DNA of 64,000 nucleotides, taken from contig NC_092876.1 of assembly GCF_028372415.1 (NCBI RefSeq), forward strand, positions 58,738,385-58,802,384. Direction: 5' to 3'. This document shows, one piece after another, positions 53,177-63,905 of the stretch (position 1 is the stretch's first letter; every line of letters starts with the position of its first letter). Under the pieces are notes generated by a model. That model searched no databases. It was not told the DNA's origin and worked only from the letters and a program-made list of their open reading frames with translations. The DNA comes from Notamacropus eugenii (taxonomy: Eukaryota; Chordata; Mammalia; Diprotodontia; Macropodidae). A program made the translations under genes and the position numbers.

Positions 53177-54202
53177 GAAATGGAAATTTTTTTTTACTTT
53201 TTAAAATTAATTTATTTAACTTTTAACATTCATTTTCACAAAATTTTGGGTTCCAAATTTTCTCCCCATTTGTCGCCTCCCCCCACCCCAAAACACTGAG
53301 CATTCTAATTGCCCCTATCACCAATCTGCCCTCTCTTCTATCCGCCCTCCCTTCCCTTGTCCCCATCTTCTCTTTTGTCCTGTAGGGCCAGATAACTTTC
53401 TATACCCCTTTACCTGTATTTCTTATTTCCTAGTAGCAAGAACAGTACTCAACAGTTGTTCCTAAAACTTTAATTTCCAACTTCTCTTCATCCCTCCCTC
53501 CCCACCCATTCCCTTTGGAAGGCAAGCAATTCAATATAGGCCATATCTGCGTAGTTTTGCAAATGACTTCCATAATAGTCGTGTTGTGTAAGACTAACTA
53601 TATTTCCCTCCATCCTATCCTGCCCCCCATTGCTTCTATTCTCTCTTTTGATCCTGTCCCTTCCCAAGAGTGTTGACTTCAAATTGTTCCCTCCTCCCAT
53701 TGCCCTTCCTTCCACCACCCCCCCCGCCCCGCTTATCCCCTTCTCCCCCACTTTCCTGTATTGTAAGATAGGTTTTCATACCAAAATGAGTGTGCATTTT
53801 ATTCCTTCCTTTAGTGGAATGTGATGAGAGTAAATTTCATGTTTTTCTCTCACCTCCCTTCTTTTTCCCTCCACTAAAAAGTCTTTTGCTTGCCTCTTTT
53901 ATGAGAGATAATTTGCCCCATTCCATTTCTCCCTTTCTCCTCCCAATATATCTCTCTCACCCCTTAATTTCATTTTTTAAAAGATATGATCCCATCCTAT
54001 TCCATTCACTCTGTGCTCTGTCTCTGTGTGTGTGTGTATGTGTGTGTGCATGCGTGTGTGTATGTATAATCCCACCCACTACCCAGATACTGAAAAGTTT
54101 CAAGAGTTACAAATATTTTCTTTCCATGTAGGAATGTAAACAGTTCAACTTTAGTAAGTCCCTTATGACTTATCTTTACTGTTTACCTTTTCATGCTTCT
54201 CT

Positions 54203-55300
54203 TCATTCTTGTGTTTGAAAGTCAAATTTTCTTTTCAGCTCTGGTCTTTTCATCAAGAATGCTTGAAAGTCACCAATTTCATTGAAAGACCATTTTTCCC
54301 CCTAAAGTATTATACTCAGTTTTGCTGGGTAGGTGATTCTTGGTGTTAGTCCTAGTTCCTTTGTCTTCTGCAATATCCTATTCCATGCCCTTTGATCCCT
54401 TAATGTAGAAGCTGCTAGATCTTGTATTATCCTGATTGTATTTCCACAATACTTGAATTGTTTCTTTCTAGCTGCTTGCAGTATTTTCTCCTTGACCAGG
54501 GAACTCTGGAATTTAACCACAATGTTCCTAGGAGTTTCTCTTTTTGGATTACTTTCAGGTGATGATCGGTGGATTCCTTGAATACTTATTTTGCCCTCTG
54601 GTTCTAGAATCTCAGGGCAGTTTTTCTTGATAATTTCATGAAAGATGATGTCTAGGCTCTTTTTTTGATCATGGCTTTCAAGTAGTCCTATAATTTTTAA
54701 ATTGTCTCTCCTGGATCTATTTTCCAAGTCAGTTGTTTTTCCAATGAGATATTTCACAATATCTTCCATTTTTTTCATTCTTTTGGTTTTGTTTTGTGAT
54801 TTCTTGGTTTCTCATAAAATCATTAGCCTCCATCTGTTCCATTCTAATTTTGAAAGAACTATTTTCTTCAGTGAACTTTTGAACCTCCTTTTCCATTTGG
54901 TTAATTCTGCTTTTGAAAGCATTCTTCTCCTCGTTGGCTTTTTGAACCTCTTTTGCCAATTGAGTTAGCCTATTTTTCAAGGTGTTATTTTCTTCAGCAT
55001 TTTTTTGGGTCTCCTTTAGCAAGGTGTGGACCTGCTTTTCATGCTTTTCTTTCATCTCTCTCATTTCTCTTCCCAGTTTTTCCTCCACCTCTCTTACTTG
55101 ATTTTCAAAATCCTTTTTGAGCTCTTCCATAGCCTGAGCCTATGGTATATTTATTTTGGATGTGTGGGATACAGAAGCCTTGACTTCTGTGTCTTTCCCT
55201 GATTGTAAGCATTGTTCTTCCTCATCGGAAAGGAAGGGAGGAATTATCTGTTCACCAAGAAAGTAACCTTCTATAGTCTTATTTTTTTTCCCAGCCAGTG
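54203..55300 (-). pseudogene. L1-type ORF1 of the HAL1-like element (decayed)
   Basis: ORF1p is an RNA-binding coiled-coil chaperone. Read downward from about 55300: an N-terminal part with 'EVKASVSHTSK', a coiled coil (55130-54790) with heptads such as 'EVQKANEEKNAFKSRINQM', an RRM-type part beginning 'ENRSRRDNLKIIGLLE' (about 54720), and the C-terminal domain 'RNIVVKFQSS' and 'GLTPRITYPAKLS', ending 'KRKFDFQTQE' with a stop at 54203-54205. Damage: an in-frame tag at 55140-55142 (before MEELKK), a one-base gain in an A-run near 54780 and another frame change near 54300. It cannot make intact ORF1p. Confidence 0.85.
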
Positions 55301-55961
55301 ACTTGACTTCTTAGTTTTCTTTCCACCCCCACCTCACCTCCAGATCCGCCCAGCCAACGCTTGGGGGTCTGAGATTCAAATGCTGCTTCCCAGCCTCAGG
55401 GCTTTGGGCGGGGGCAGGGCTGCTATTCAGTGTGAGATTAAGTTCAGGTGCTCAGGTCGGGGCAGGGCTGCAAGAGGGGGCTCAGTTCCCTCAGGGGGTT
55501 TATGCAGAGACCTTCAACAATGGATCTGAGCTCCTGCCTGCTTTGGGAGCCCTTGTCTGCTGCTGCCTCCGCTGCTGCCTCCCGAGAGGGCCAGAGTTAT
55601 GGGGACACCCCACTCCCCTCTCAACCAGCCAAAGAGACCTTCTTACTGACCTTTGGCACCTGTGGGGTGGAGGGACTTGTGGGGCTGCTGGAGATTCTGT
55701 CCCTGAAGTCCGCTCGGATCTGCACCTCTCGGTGCCGCATGGCCAAGGCAGGGCTGGGCTCTTCTCTGGTCTGGAGTGAGATGGACCTTTCGCGTCAGGT
55801 TTTCAGGGCTCTCTGGAACAGAAATCTCCTCTGCTCCGTTGTTCTGTGGCTTCTGCTGCTCCAGAATTTGTTGGAAGTTCTTCTTTACAGATATTCTATG
55901 GGCTGTGGGTTCGGAGCTCGCATATGTGTGTCCTTCTACTCCGCCATCTTGGCTCCTCCCC
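55300..55961 (-). promoter_or_regulatory. 5' UTR / internal promoter region of the HAL1-like element
   Basis: About 660 bp, much richer in G+C and CpG than the surroundings, between the element's 5' end and ORF1. L1-class 5' UTRs carry an internal promoter. The 'gccaagatggcgg' at the start is a YY1-like site of the sort seen at L1 5' ends. Promoter function is inferred. The long plus-strand ORF 55448-56053 is antisense to this. Confidence 0.6.
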
Positions 55962-55974
55962 GAAATGGAAATTT

Positions 55975-56690
55975 ATTGTATATTTTGAATCCTCTCTTGC
56001 GTTCTGCTGTGCACATGGCAATGCTTGTTTTTTCTTATTTTGTATTATTTTAATTTTTGTATTTAAGTTTTTCTTTTTTTCTTATTTTGTACTAGCATTA
56101 AAAATAATTAACAAAATAAATAAAATATTTTTGTATTCATGAGACAGTTTTCCACCTTCAACCTTGTGGAAATTATCTGACTTGTACTGAAGTTGCTGGT
56201 TCAAAGAGTTTAGTACTCTATGACAAAGGTACAGTCTGAATGACTTTTTAGATCTAATTCCAAACTGTTTTCCAGAGGTGTTGCACCAACTCACAGCTCC
56301 ACCAAGAGTATATTAGCATGTCTATCTTTTCAGTCTCTCCAACATTTGCGACTTTCATCTTTTGCTAATTTTTGTCACTCTAAGGTGAAACAAGTTAATT
56401 TCATTTGCATTTCTCTTATTAGTGATTTAGAAAATTGCCTGTTCACTTCCTCTGACCACTTACCTGTGGCTCTTGTTCTTATACAGTTGTATTAATTCCC
56501 TATATATCTTGCATGTCAGACCTTTAAAAAAATTTGTTGTAACATTTTCCCCAAATACCATCTTCTCTTCTAATAAGAGCTGCCCTGATTTTGTGCATGC
56601 AAAAGCTTTTCAGTTTGATGTAATCAAAATCACCCATTTTCTCTTCTATGATCACTTCTGTGCCTGAGAGAATTCTCTCCTGCGCCAGAG
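55975..56690 (-). mobile_element. Older L1-type 3' region, right part
   Basis: 'ttgcaccaactcacagctccaccaagagtatattag', '...aatttcatttgcatttctcttattagtgatttag', '...aaagcttttcagtttgatgtaatcaaaatcacccattttc' follow in order after the 52870-53176 part. A diverged A/T-rich piece (56025-56130) lies between. Confidence 0.75.
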
Positions 56691-57110
56691 GGAGGTCCTC
56701 ATGTCCCTTTCTCCCCCTTCCTTGCTAGCTTTCTCTCTTAATACTCCCCTTCTTTCACCTCATTTTCTATCCAAATTAACTTATTTATTTCCAACCTATC
56801 CGATCCTCCCTGACCTCTCTTCTGCCTTCTTCTACTGTTCCCTCTGGCGAGGATATCATTCCTCCCTCTGTTCATCTATAGATCCTCTAATGCCCCACTG
56901 AAATGGCACCTCCTCTGAGAAGTCTTTCTTATGACTTTTCTGCTTTGATACCTGATCCATACCTCTATTGTACTTATTACATAACACCATATGTTATGAT
57001 TTTCTTAAGACCTTTTAAGATAAGAGATTTAGAGGTGAGATATGAGAGAACAGTCATCTACGGATGTTTCATATTTCCTGATTAGACTGTAAGCTTTATG
57101 AGGGGGAGGA
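56691..57110 (+). mobile_element. L2 3' region
   Basis: 'tgccccactgaaatggcacctcctctgagaagtctttc', '...ctctattgtacttattacataacac', '...gattagactgtaagctttatgagggg'. Confidence 0.75.
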
Positions 57111-57479
57111 AGGGAGAAGAGGGAAGCAGGCACTGAGACCTCCAGCTCCTAGGTCCTCTATTCCTCCATGTCTCCCTCAGATTTAATGGCTTAGAAGAGG
57201 GGAAAAGGAAGGTATGGATGCTGCTATCAGCATTCTAACCACCAGCCTCCTGGACTCTGGACCTTCCCATGGTGTCATTATTATGGAAAAGAATAGAAAG
57301 GTCTTGAGTAAGTGGTTTTAGATTTTCAAAAGTTGGGGAAATAGGGGGAGAGCTTAATGATTTCCCTAAAAGAATGTGTCAGAGAAAACACAAGTATTTA
57401 TTGTTCCTCCTGTGGGGGACAGGGGTAACTTGGCAGTTAATAATGTACAATTCATTCCCTTAAAAATCAGTAGTGTTGT
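57111..57479. other. No recognised gene or repeat
   Basis: Unrecognised. Confidence 0.35.
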
Positions 57480-57615
57480 TTCCCTCTTCCCTCAAACTAC
57501 CTCATATTTCTCAAAAGAATGAAAGTCCCTGAGGCAAGGACTATTGCTGTCTTTCTGTGTTCAATGTGCAATATCCTGGCACATCATATGTGCTTAATAA
57601 ATAGGTGCTGTTTGC
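57480..57615 (+). repeat. L2 3' end
   Basis: 'aatgaaagtccctgaggcaaggactattgc...atcctggcacatcatatgtgcttaataaataggtg'. Confidence 0.75.
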
Positions 57616-58837
57616 AGAACTGAACTGAAAAAGGTAAAATGAGTCACACGTAGCCCTTCTGTTCAACCACTAAGTAAGAAATACTCTTATTATTCCATGG
57701 TAGAAGGAGGGTCACAGACAAACTCCCTATCAACACTCCTGCTCCTAGTTTGGGACTATAAGGAATGCTGAACTGGTGACTCTACCCAAGGAGGTATCCA
57801 GGGGAAGTCACATATCTGGGTCTTTGGAAATTCAAGTTAAGAGCTTTCAAAGACTATTTGCAGAGGCCATCTTTTTTCCCCTAAATACACTGCCTTGGTA
57901 AAAGAAAAATCAGCTATGGTAGACAAAAACAGGAGATAAATCAATAAAAGAAATTACATTGGGGCAAAAGGGAGGGAGGGAAGAATTTTCCATGGAAGAA
58001 ATATTAATTCAGAGAAACAAAGAGATCACTTGGGCCTAGGGAAATGCCAGGGTGAGGAGGGGAACAACACCCTGATCGCGATTCCCCCAGAAGCCGATGG
58101 AAGACAAAGTAGGTTCTAGTTGGGCCCAGGCAGGTCAGAATGGACTGCTGGACCTCTCGTTTGCAGTGACCTTTCTCTATGGAAGCACAGTGACCTCTTC
58201 CCCCTCTGAGAGGATCGAGGTTTTTGTCATATTCCCAGTATCTGGCATATAGCCTCCCTTAATAAATTCACATAAGCTGAACATTGCCCATCTGATAATA
58301 GCTACAGAAAAAAATCCAGGATGCCAGTAAACCTGCGTGGTTCGGCAAGCAGCAAACTGGCTAAGCAGCACTGAGGCTGTGGCCAGAGGGTTCAAATGCA
58401 TGCAGTTCACTGAGGTCAGCACAAAATCTTGCACTGTGGGATTAAACCAAAGTCCCAGACACTTCCCACTGACTTTACCAGTGGTTTCTCAGCCACCAAA
58501 CCACTTAGCCTAGTCTTCTTCCAGAAGCCAGACATCCTATTTTTATAGCCCTCTTTTTTTTTTTCCTATCAGAGAGAATTAAGCATCATGTGTTCTTGTG
58601 ATCCAGACTGTAAAAGCTGAGCTAGTAAGAGAAAAGGTGTGGACTTTGGCTTCAGGAGGATAGGAATGCTGCTCCAGCCAACACATGCTGATATCCTCCC
58701 ATCCTGTTCCACCAAGGGGCTCCAAGACAAGGGATCCTGATGCCTCCACTGGTCTCTGCTGAACTTCTGAAACCGATGGGTTTGCTCAAGGAAAAGAAGT
58801 TTGCCACCAGCAAAATGGACAGGCATAAGCACCAACC
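57616..58837. other. No gene seen; downstream flank of the terminal exon
   Basis: Non-repetitive except an L2-like scrap ('cagtatctggcatatagcctcccttaataaattc', 58228-58268). If the exon at 58838-59247 is real, this is the gene's downstream flank. ORFs here have no domain. Confidence 0.35.
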
Positions 58838-59247
58838 AAAATGTCCTTTTCAATGGGTATTTATTCATTCACTTATTTCTCAAGATGTGCACACTCAAGT
58901 ATTAAGTTTGGCCAGGACAACTCATGGCCCCTTGGTATGTACAGGGTCCTCCAATTGCTTGGGGTATGTACGTATAACTTCATAGCTAATGCACCACACA
59001 CAAGATAAAACAGGAAAGTCTAACCCCCCCTCCCCCAAGCCGCTCCCACACAAACTGCGGGGGAGGGGGACGCCAACGGCAGCGCCCCTCGGAAATAAAC
59101 CAAAGCACGAGGAGAGGAGAAACACAGGGGCGGAAGGCAGGCTGGGGTCCATCTTGGCCAGTCACTTTCCCGGGCTAGGTGGTCAGGGGATTGAGTTCAA
59201 AAGGTCCTTCAGGAAGTTGTCAGCAAAATTGATTTCTGAGAGAAGTC
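58838..59247 (-). CDS. Probable terminal coding exon and 3' UTR of an unidentified host gene
   Basis: On the minus strand a textbook 3' splice site ends at 59248: branch-like 'tcctaac', then 'cctgtgctgttttccag'. Directly after it, with the intron entering after two codon bases, comes a frame of 20 codons, LLSEINFADNF...DLLNSIP, and a tga stop at 59183-59185. The other two frames stop after 8 and 12 codons. The 3' UTR runs about 340 nt through a CpG-rich part (59040-59140) to AATAAA at 58860-58865, giving cleavage near 58840. The peptide alternates acidic and bulky hydrophobic residues like an amphipathic helix. I do not recognise the gene. Upstream exons are not visible within the window, so the last intron would exceed 4.7 kb. 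The call rests on signals only. Confidence 0.5.
58860..58865 (-). terminator. Candidate polyadenylation signal AATAAA
   Basis: Minus-strand AATAAA (top strand tttatt) in 'gtgaatgaataaataccc', about 320 nt after the candidate stop codon. Confidence 0.5.
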
Positions 59248-59399
59248 CTGGAAAACAGCACAGGAACGTTTGTTAGGATCAAATGAGCCTAGCAGCCTGG
59301 GAGGCCCTACCACCCAGAGCAGGTGGGGGCTATTTCCCCTCGAGCCAACCTACCCTCCCCATGGCCCAGTCTGCAAGCAAAGCCCTGAATATGGGCACA

Positions 59400-59605
59400 G
59401 AATCACAGGCTGAGAGATGAAAGCAACCTGGAAACACTGTTCAGACTGGAGGGGACTGAGGGAGGACCAGCCCAATGTCCTTTTACAAAGCTCAGCTCAG
59501 AGAGAGGAAGTGACTTACCCATAGTCACACAACTGAGAAGTCACCAAGCCAGGATTCACAAGAAGGCTGCCTGACTCCAGCACTTTGTGACAATATAGAC
59601 ATGAG
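59400..59605 (-). repeat. MIR SINE with CR1-type tail
   Basis: 'agaatcacaggctgagagatgaaagcaacc' and 'tttacaaagctcagctcagagagaggaagtgacttaccc...caccaagccaggattcac'. It would lie in the last intron of the candidate gene. Confidence 0.65.
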
Positions 59606-59789
59606 AGCTGAAGGTCAGCTACAACCCCACTTCGAAGCCCTTGTGTGCAGACAATCCTAAGCCTGAGGGAGGCCAACCCTATCATCTGGTTCTCCCAAGT
59701 TAGGGAGCCAAAGGTATGAAGACATGACTAACCAGAAATACAAATTCTGAGGCCTACACCGTGCCGATCAAAGCGCTGGTGCTCTTCCC

Positions 59790-60215
59790 CCTTAATCTCT
59801 CCAGCTTTCTTTCACTCCCCCTCCCCTCCTCTGGACAAAGTGGCCTGTTCCCAATTCCTGGAATAAACCTGTGAGCAGCCCCCTCCTTCCCAGCTCCAAT
59901 GCCTATGAACATCCTCAATGCCCATTCCCACTTGAAATCCTATGCATTCTTCAAAGCGTTCCCTGATGTACCCTGGGAGAAATGATCTCTCCCCCAACTC
60001 AACCCCCCAGGCCTCAAAGTCATCTGAATTGGACCTCTCTGGTGACAGTGACCATTTTCTGTTTTGTTTTGTAATTATGTGCCTTGCTATCATCCCAGAC
60101 CCTGGGTAGTGACAGGCTCCGTAAGGGCAGTGCCTACGCTGTCATCACCTTTGCATACCATCTGTGTTAAACACAGGACCCTTGCACATAATAAATGTTC
60201 AATAAATATTTATTA
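59790..60215 (+). mobile_element. L2 3' region
   Basis: 'cctgttcccaattcctggaataaacctg', '...cattcttcaaagcgttccctgatgtacc', '...tccgtaagggcagtgcc', '...cccttgcacataataaatgttcaataaatatttatt'. Confidence 0.75.
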
Positions 60216-61094
60216 GAGGACAGGTCAACATGGGAACTGTAAGTAGCTCTCATTTATGCAGAAGGATATCAGGGAGAAGTGGTAGGATCATCTCTATTTG
60301 AATTTGAAAAAAAATTTTTAATTCACATTTGAAAATAGGTGTGTCTATGTGTTCTGGGAATTCATAACAGCTCAGGAAAAATAGCGAAGTTACAGCATCA
60401 AGTACTGACTTAGGAGGAGCCTGAAAGTCAATCAGCTGCCCCAACTTGCCTGTGGGTTCAATCAGCTCCTTTCTGTGCCATGCTGAGATAAACAGCATTA
60501 GCTCTCAAACTGACGCCAAGTGCCAGCCTGAACGGAGTCCTTTCATCCTTCTCCTCTGTGAGCCTGACCTGAAGCCAGCTCTTCCTTAGTTTCCCTTTCT
60601 GTGAAGGGCAGGAAAGGAAGCAAAGGGTCTAAAAACGTATAGGCCTTCCCTCCTCTGCTAGGAGCTTGTGCTGGCTTACAAATTTCCTTTCCACAGACAA
60701 TAAGTAGGTGACATTGTTAACAAAAGAGAGGGCACGCCCCAAGGAAGGGATGAAGAAAAAACAAGTCCAAATAGCAATGACTATATACCTCATGTAGATG
60801 GAGGGGGGTACAACTGAGCTCAAGCAAAAACAAAAGGTGCAAAATGATACAAAGTTCCCAGTCGGATCAAACTCAAAGAATAGTCAAATAGGAAGCTAAA
60901 GGACATCATCCATAGTTCCTTTGGTGAAAAAAAGGGAGCCCACAATTAATAATGATGATAATGATAACTTCTTATTATTTTTTCAGTGATCAAGTGATCT
61001 AAGTTGTCCTAAATCTATATCCTCTGGAATCAGAGGGCAAGTTTCTGGATAGAATAATTTTAAAATTATTATTTCTGCAATATAAGTTTTACAA
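60216..61094. other. No recognised gene or repeat
   Basis: Unrecognised. It may contain the decayed 3' UTR of the L1/HAL1 relic that follows. Confidence 0.35.
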
Positions 61095-62700
61095 TGTGTT
61101 CTTCACAATAACCCTCCCTGTACTTTACCGTCAAACACCTGTCTTTTTTCAGTTATGGTTAGGAGGTTTATAGGGTAGGTCCCCTTGGGTTCTACCACTC
61201 TTGGGAATGCATTATTCCAATCTCTGCGTTTCCTGGTGGGTGTAGAATAGTATTGTGTTAGAATTTCCTTTCCTTTATAACTGAAGGTCTTTTTCCTGGT
61301 CACTTGCACAATTTGTTGTTTTTTTAATGGAATTATTAAATTTAACCACTATGGATCTTGGGAGTTAGCAGCCTTGGGGTTTTCTTTTTCCCCTGAAGGC
61401 AATCTATTCTTTCAACCGGTACTTCAGTTGGTACTTGGTTCCAGGCAGATTTCCTGTATTATTTCTCTTGTAACATGGCATTCAGGTTTTTTGATCTGTT
61501 GCATTCTGCTGGGAGACCTGTGATTCTTAGGTTGTCTCCATGCAGCCTGTCTTACTTTCTTCAATGTTACTGCTTTATGCCTCTCCTCCTCCAGACTGTC
61601 CTTGACCTCCATGACCCTGGAGGAGAGAATGAGGCTGGTGACTGCGCAGCTCTGCCTCACTTAAATCCAATTCACTTGCAAGTCAAGACTTCACTCTCCT
61701 GATGTCACAGAAGAAAGGACGAATAACAACATTTCCATGTTATTTGCATTCCCAATCAGTTATCTCTTCTTTTGTTTCCTTGGGAAGACTTGCCACTGAA
61801 AGATTCAAGTTTTTCAATTTTGCTAATTATTTCTGCTATGCAGGCCCAAAATATCTCTCTCTCAATTCTTATTCTCTTTTAAACCATTCTCCTCAAAATC
61901 CACCGGGTTCTCTACCTCATCAGGTATTGAATCATATTCCTTTGTTTTGCAGTATTCGTCCACAGATGCCCAAACGCTTGTGCTAAATTTGGAGACCATT
62001 ATTTCCTTCTGCTGCTAACGTCTTCCCTGTTGGTTGGTTTGCTTATGATTAAGGTCCTTGAATTTTCTTCCTCCTATCTTTAGTAATTTCCATCTTTCCT
62101 TATTTCCCCCTATTGCTCACTTTCTGACTCCCTCCTCCTCTGATAATAGCTTCCCTGGGGGCTGGATCTCAACACTCTTGGTCTCCTTTCATGCTGGACA
62201 ATTCACAGTTTACCAGCCTAGGTTTCTATCCCAAGTAACTTCTAGGGGAAGGGCACAGAATTGGTCCCATCTGGATGCTGGACTCTTTCCTTCAGGTTTA
62301 GTGGATTGCTGCACAGTGTCTCCTTCTCCCTACCACTGCTCCCCCTACTCCTCAGTTCTTGGGCCCAGTAGGCACCAAGTGTTGCCTGGCTCCTATCACA
62401 TGTAGGCAGCTTTCTACTGTATGAAGTCTGGATCTCTGAACTAAGCTCTAGTACAAGCCTGTGGGATAGCTTGAGAAATTTTGTTGCCAGGACTATGGAG
62501 AATGGTGGGAGAGCAGGTATGGAGTGAGCACTTGTTAGGGATTAGTTAATTCATGGAGTTTTAACCTTGTTTGGAATCCTGGTTTCCTAGACTGAAGAGA
62601 CAGCTGAAATTACTTTATCTCTGGCACAAAATTTCTGTTTTGGAGAGGTCTAAGAGGCTGTGAAGACCAGAGAATATGTCTAGACCACCATCTTGTCAGG
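61095..62700 (-). mobile_element. Ancient L1/HAL1 5' half with ORF1 relic
   Basis: Minus-strand frames show the ORF1p C-terminal domain, 'TRKKTFSYKGKEILTQYYST' and 'RRDWNNAFPRVVEP' (61300-61150). These are parallel to 'ARKKQFKYCGNTIRIIQDLA' and 'QRAWNRILQKTKEL' in the HAL1-like copy at 54.4 kb. Further upstream 'SIVVKFN' (about 61350) matches 'NIVVKF'. The right end reads 'caagatggtggtctagacatattc', like an L1 5' end. Several frame changes and stops separate the pieces, so it is far older than the 53-56 kb copy. Confidence 0.75.
61614..61727 (+). mobile_element. WSINE-type SINE 3' half inside the L1/HAL1 relic
   Basis: 'gaatgaggctggtgactgcgcagctctgcctcac...aattcacttgcaagtcaagac' and 'gaaaggacgaataacaac' match the 3' half of 48335-48655. 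Confidence 0.8.
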
Positions 62701-63050
62701 TGGCCTGAAAGTCTGTATGAGTACTGTCATCCATATTTTATATCTAAGACAACTTAGGCTCAGTAAAGTGACGGATTGGACAGGACTATTCATCTCTGAA
62801 TTGCTGGAGTTGGGACCTAGCACAGGCTTCTACACTCTAAGATCAGAGCTTTTCTTGCTGCCTAGAAAACAACTGAGGCTCACCTAGTACTAGGAAGAGA
62901 AACCACAGGCACCCTTTGATAGATCACAATAGATGCTTAGATCCAGGCTGGTCTCTGGTCCCAGGACACTTCTGCTTTCTCTTGGTCACCTGGTGTATTC
63001 TAGTGTGCTCCTAATTAGCACAGCGAGCTTGCTGTGAACAGTATCTGTAC
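62701..63050. other. No gene seen; MIR-like stretch
   Basis: 'tgtcatccatattttatatctaagacaacttaggctcagtaaag' near 62725-62775 is a diverged antisense MIR core. Confidence 0.4.
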
Positions 63051-63054
63051 AGTG

Positions 63055-63435
63055 GGCAAAGATAGCCCAGGAGTCGGGAGACCTGTGTTCTAGTCCAGGC
63101 TCAGAGTGATGGCCTGGTCTGAGGAAGCCTCCTATGAAATCAGCTACCCAATATTATCTTCTCTCACATGCAGAAATGTGCTCTGGTTTTCTTGTGCTTT
63201 GATCTTTACAGTGTATTTTTACTGGAATGGGAGTCAAAGATTTAGGCTGAAGTCTGGGTTCTGTGCTACCTGGGGAAGTCCCTAAATCTCTGTGGGTTTA
63301 TGCTTCCCCATCTACAAAATGGGAATAATACTTAGAATACTTAACTTGCAAGACTGTAAGAATCAAATGAACTAATCTATATGAAGTAACTTTGTAAATC
63401 ACAAACTACCATAAAAACCATCATTGCAAATAGGT
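63055..63435 (+). repeat. Two MIR fragments
   Basis: 'tagcccaggagtcgggagacctgtgttctagtcc' (63065) and 'tgctacctggggaagtccctaaatctctgtgggtttatgcttccccatctacaaaatggg' (63265-63325), then 'aatcaaatgaactaatctatatgaag'. Confidence 0.7.
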
Positions 63436-63750
63436 GTAACCTGTGTGATTACAAACTTGTATGATGGTGAGCAAATCATTCAGCCTCTCTGGGCCTCAGT
63501 TTCCTCAACTGTATGAGGGAGTTAGACAAAGTATTCTCCACACTCCCTTCTAGCTCTAATTTAATGAGTCATGTGCAAAGGAGCAAAACCACTGGATTTC
63601 AAGTCATAGGCCTTGTGTTCAAATTTTGGTTCTGTTAAATACTGCCTAGATGTATTCTAGCAAATTATTGAAGGTTTCCGGACTTCTGGTTCAGACCAGA
63701 AGACCTCTTTCCATTTCTTTTCAGCTCTAACTCTGTGATCCCAATTTAAA
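63436..63750 (+). repeat. Two MIR-type SINEs with CR1-type tails
   Basis: 'gagcaaatcattcagcctctctgggcctcagtttcctcaactg...cactcccttctagctctaatttaatg' and 'ctggatttcaagtcataggccttgtgttcaaatt...tcttttcagctctaactctgtgatcc'. Confidence 0.75.
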
Positions 63751-63759
63751 AATGAAAAA

Positions 63760-63905
63760 GTGTTGCTGGTTTTTTTTAATCCCACAAGGGAATCCAAGGA
63801 TTATTACTCCCATTTTGTAGAGAAAGACAATGAAACTCATAGAGGGGAAATGACTTGCCCAGGGCTCCAGCTCTGTCCACTAGAAGATACTACTCACTTC
63901 CTTAG
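63760..63905 (-). repeat. MIR fragment
   Basis: 'ttattactcccattttgtagagaaagacaatgaaactcatagaggggaaatgacttgcccaggg'. Confidence 0.75.

Larger units (their letters stand above)
53177..55974 (-). mobile_element. Full-length HAL1-like (half-L1) retrotransposon with 13-bp TSD
   Basis: The direct repeat gaaatggaaattt lies at 53177-53189 and 55962-55974. The element between (53190-55961, 2.77 kb) has on its minus strand a GC-rich 5' UTR starting 'ggggaggagccaagatggcggag', ORF1 (about 55300-54203), a 3' UTR of about 1 kb, and a T-run at the left end that is its A-tail. No endonuclease or RT frame is present, so it matches the HAL1 layout: ORF1 only, mobilised by L1 enzymes in trans. The (TG)n at about 54020-54065 lies in the 3' UTR. 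Confidence 0.88.

Noticed and set aside
55448-56053. 201-codon plus-strand ORF
   Set aside because: Lies antisense to the 5' UTR of the HAL1-like element and crosses its TSD into the older L1. No domain.
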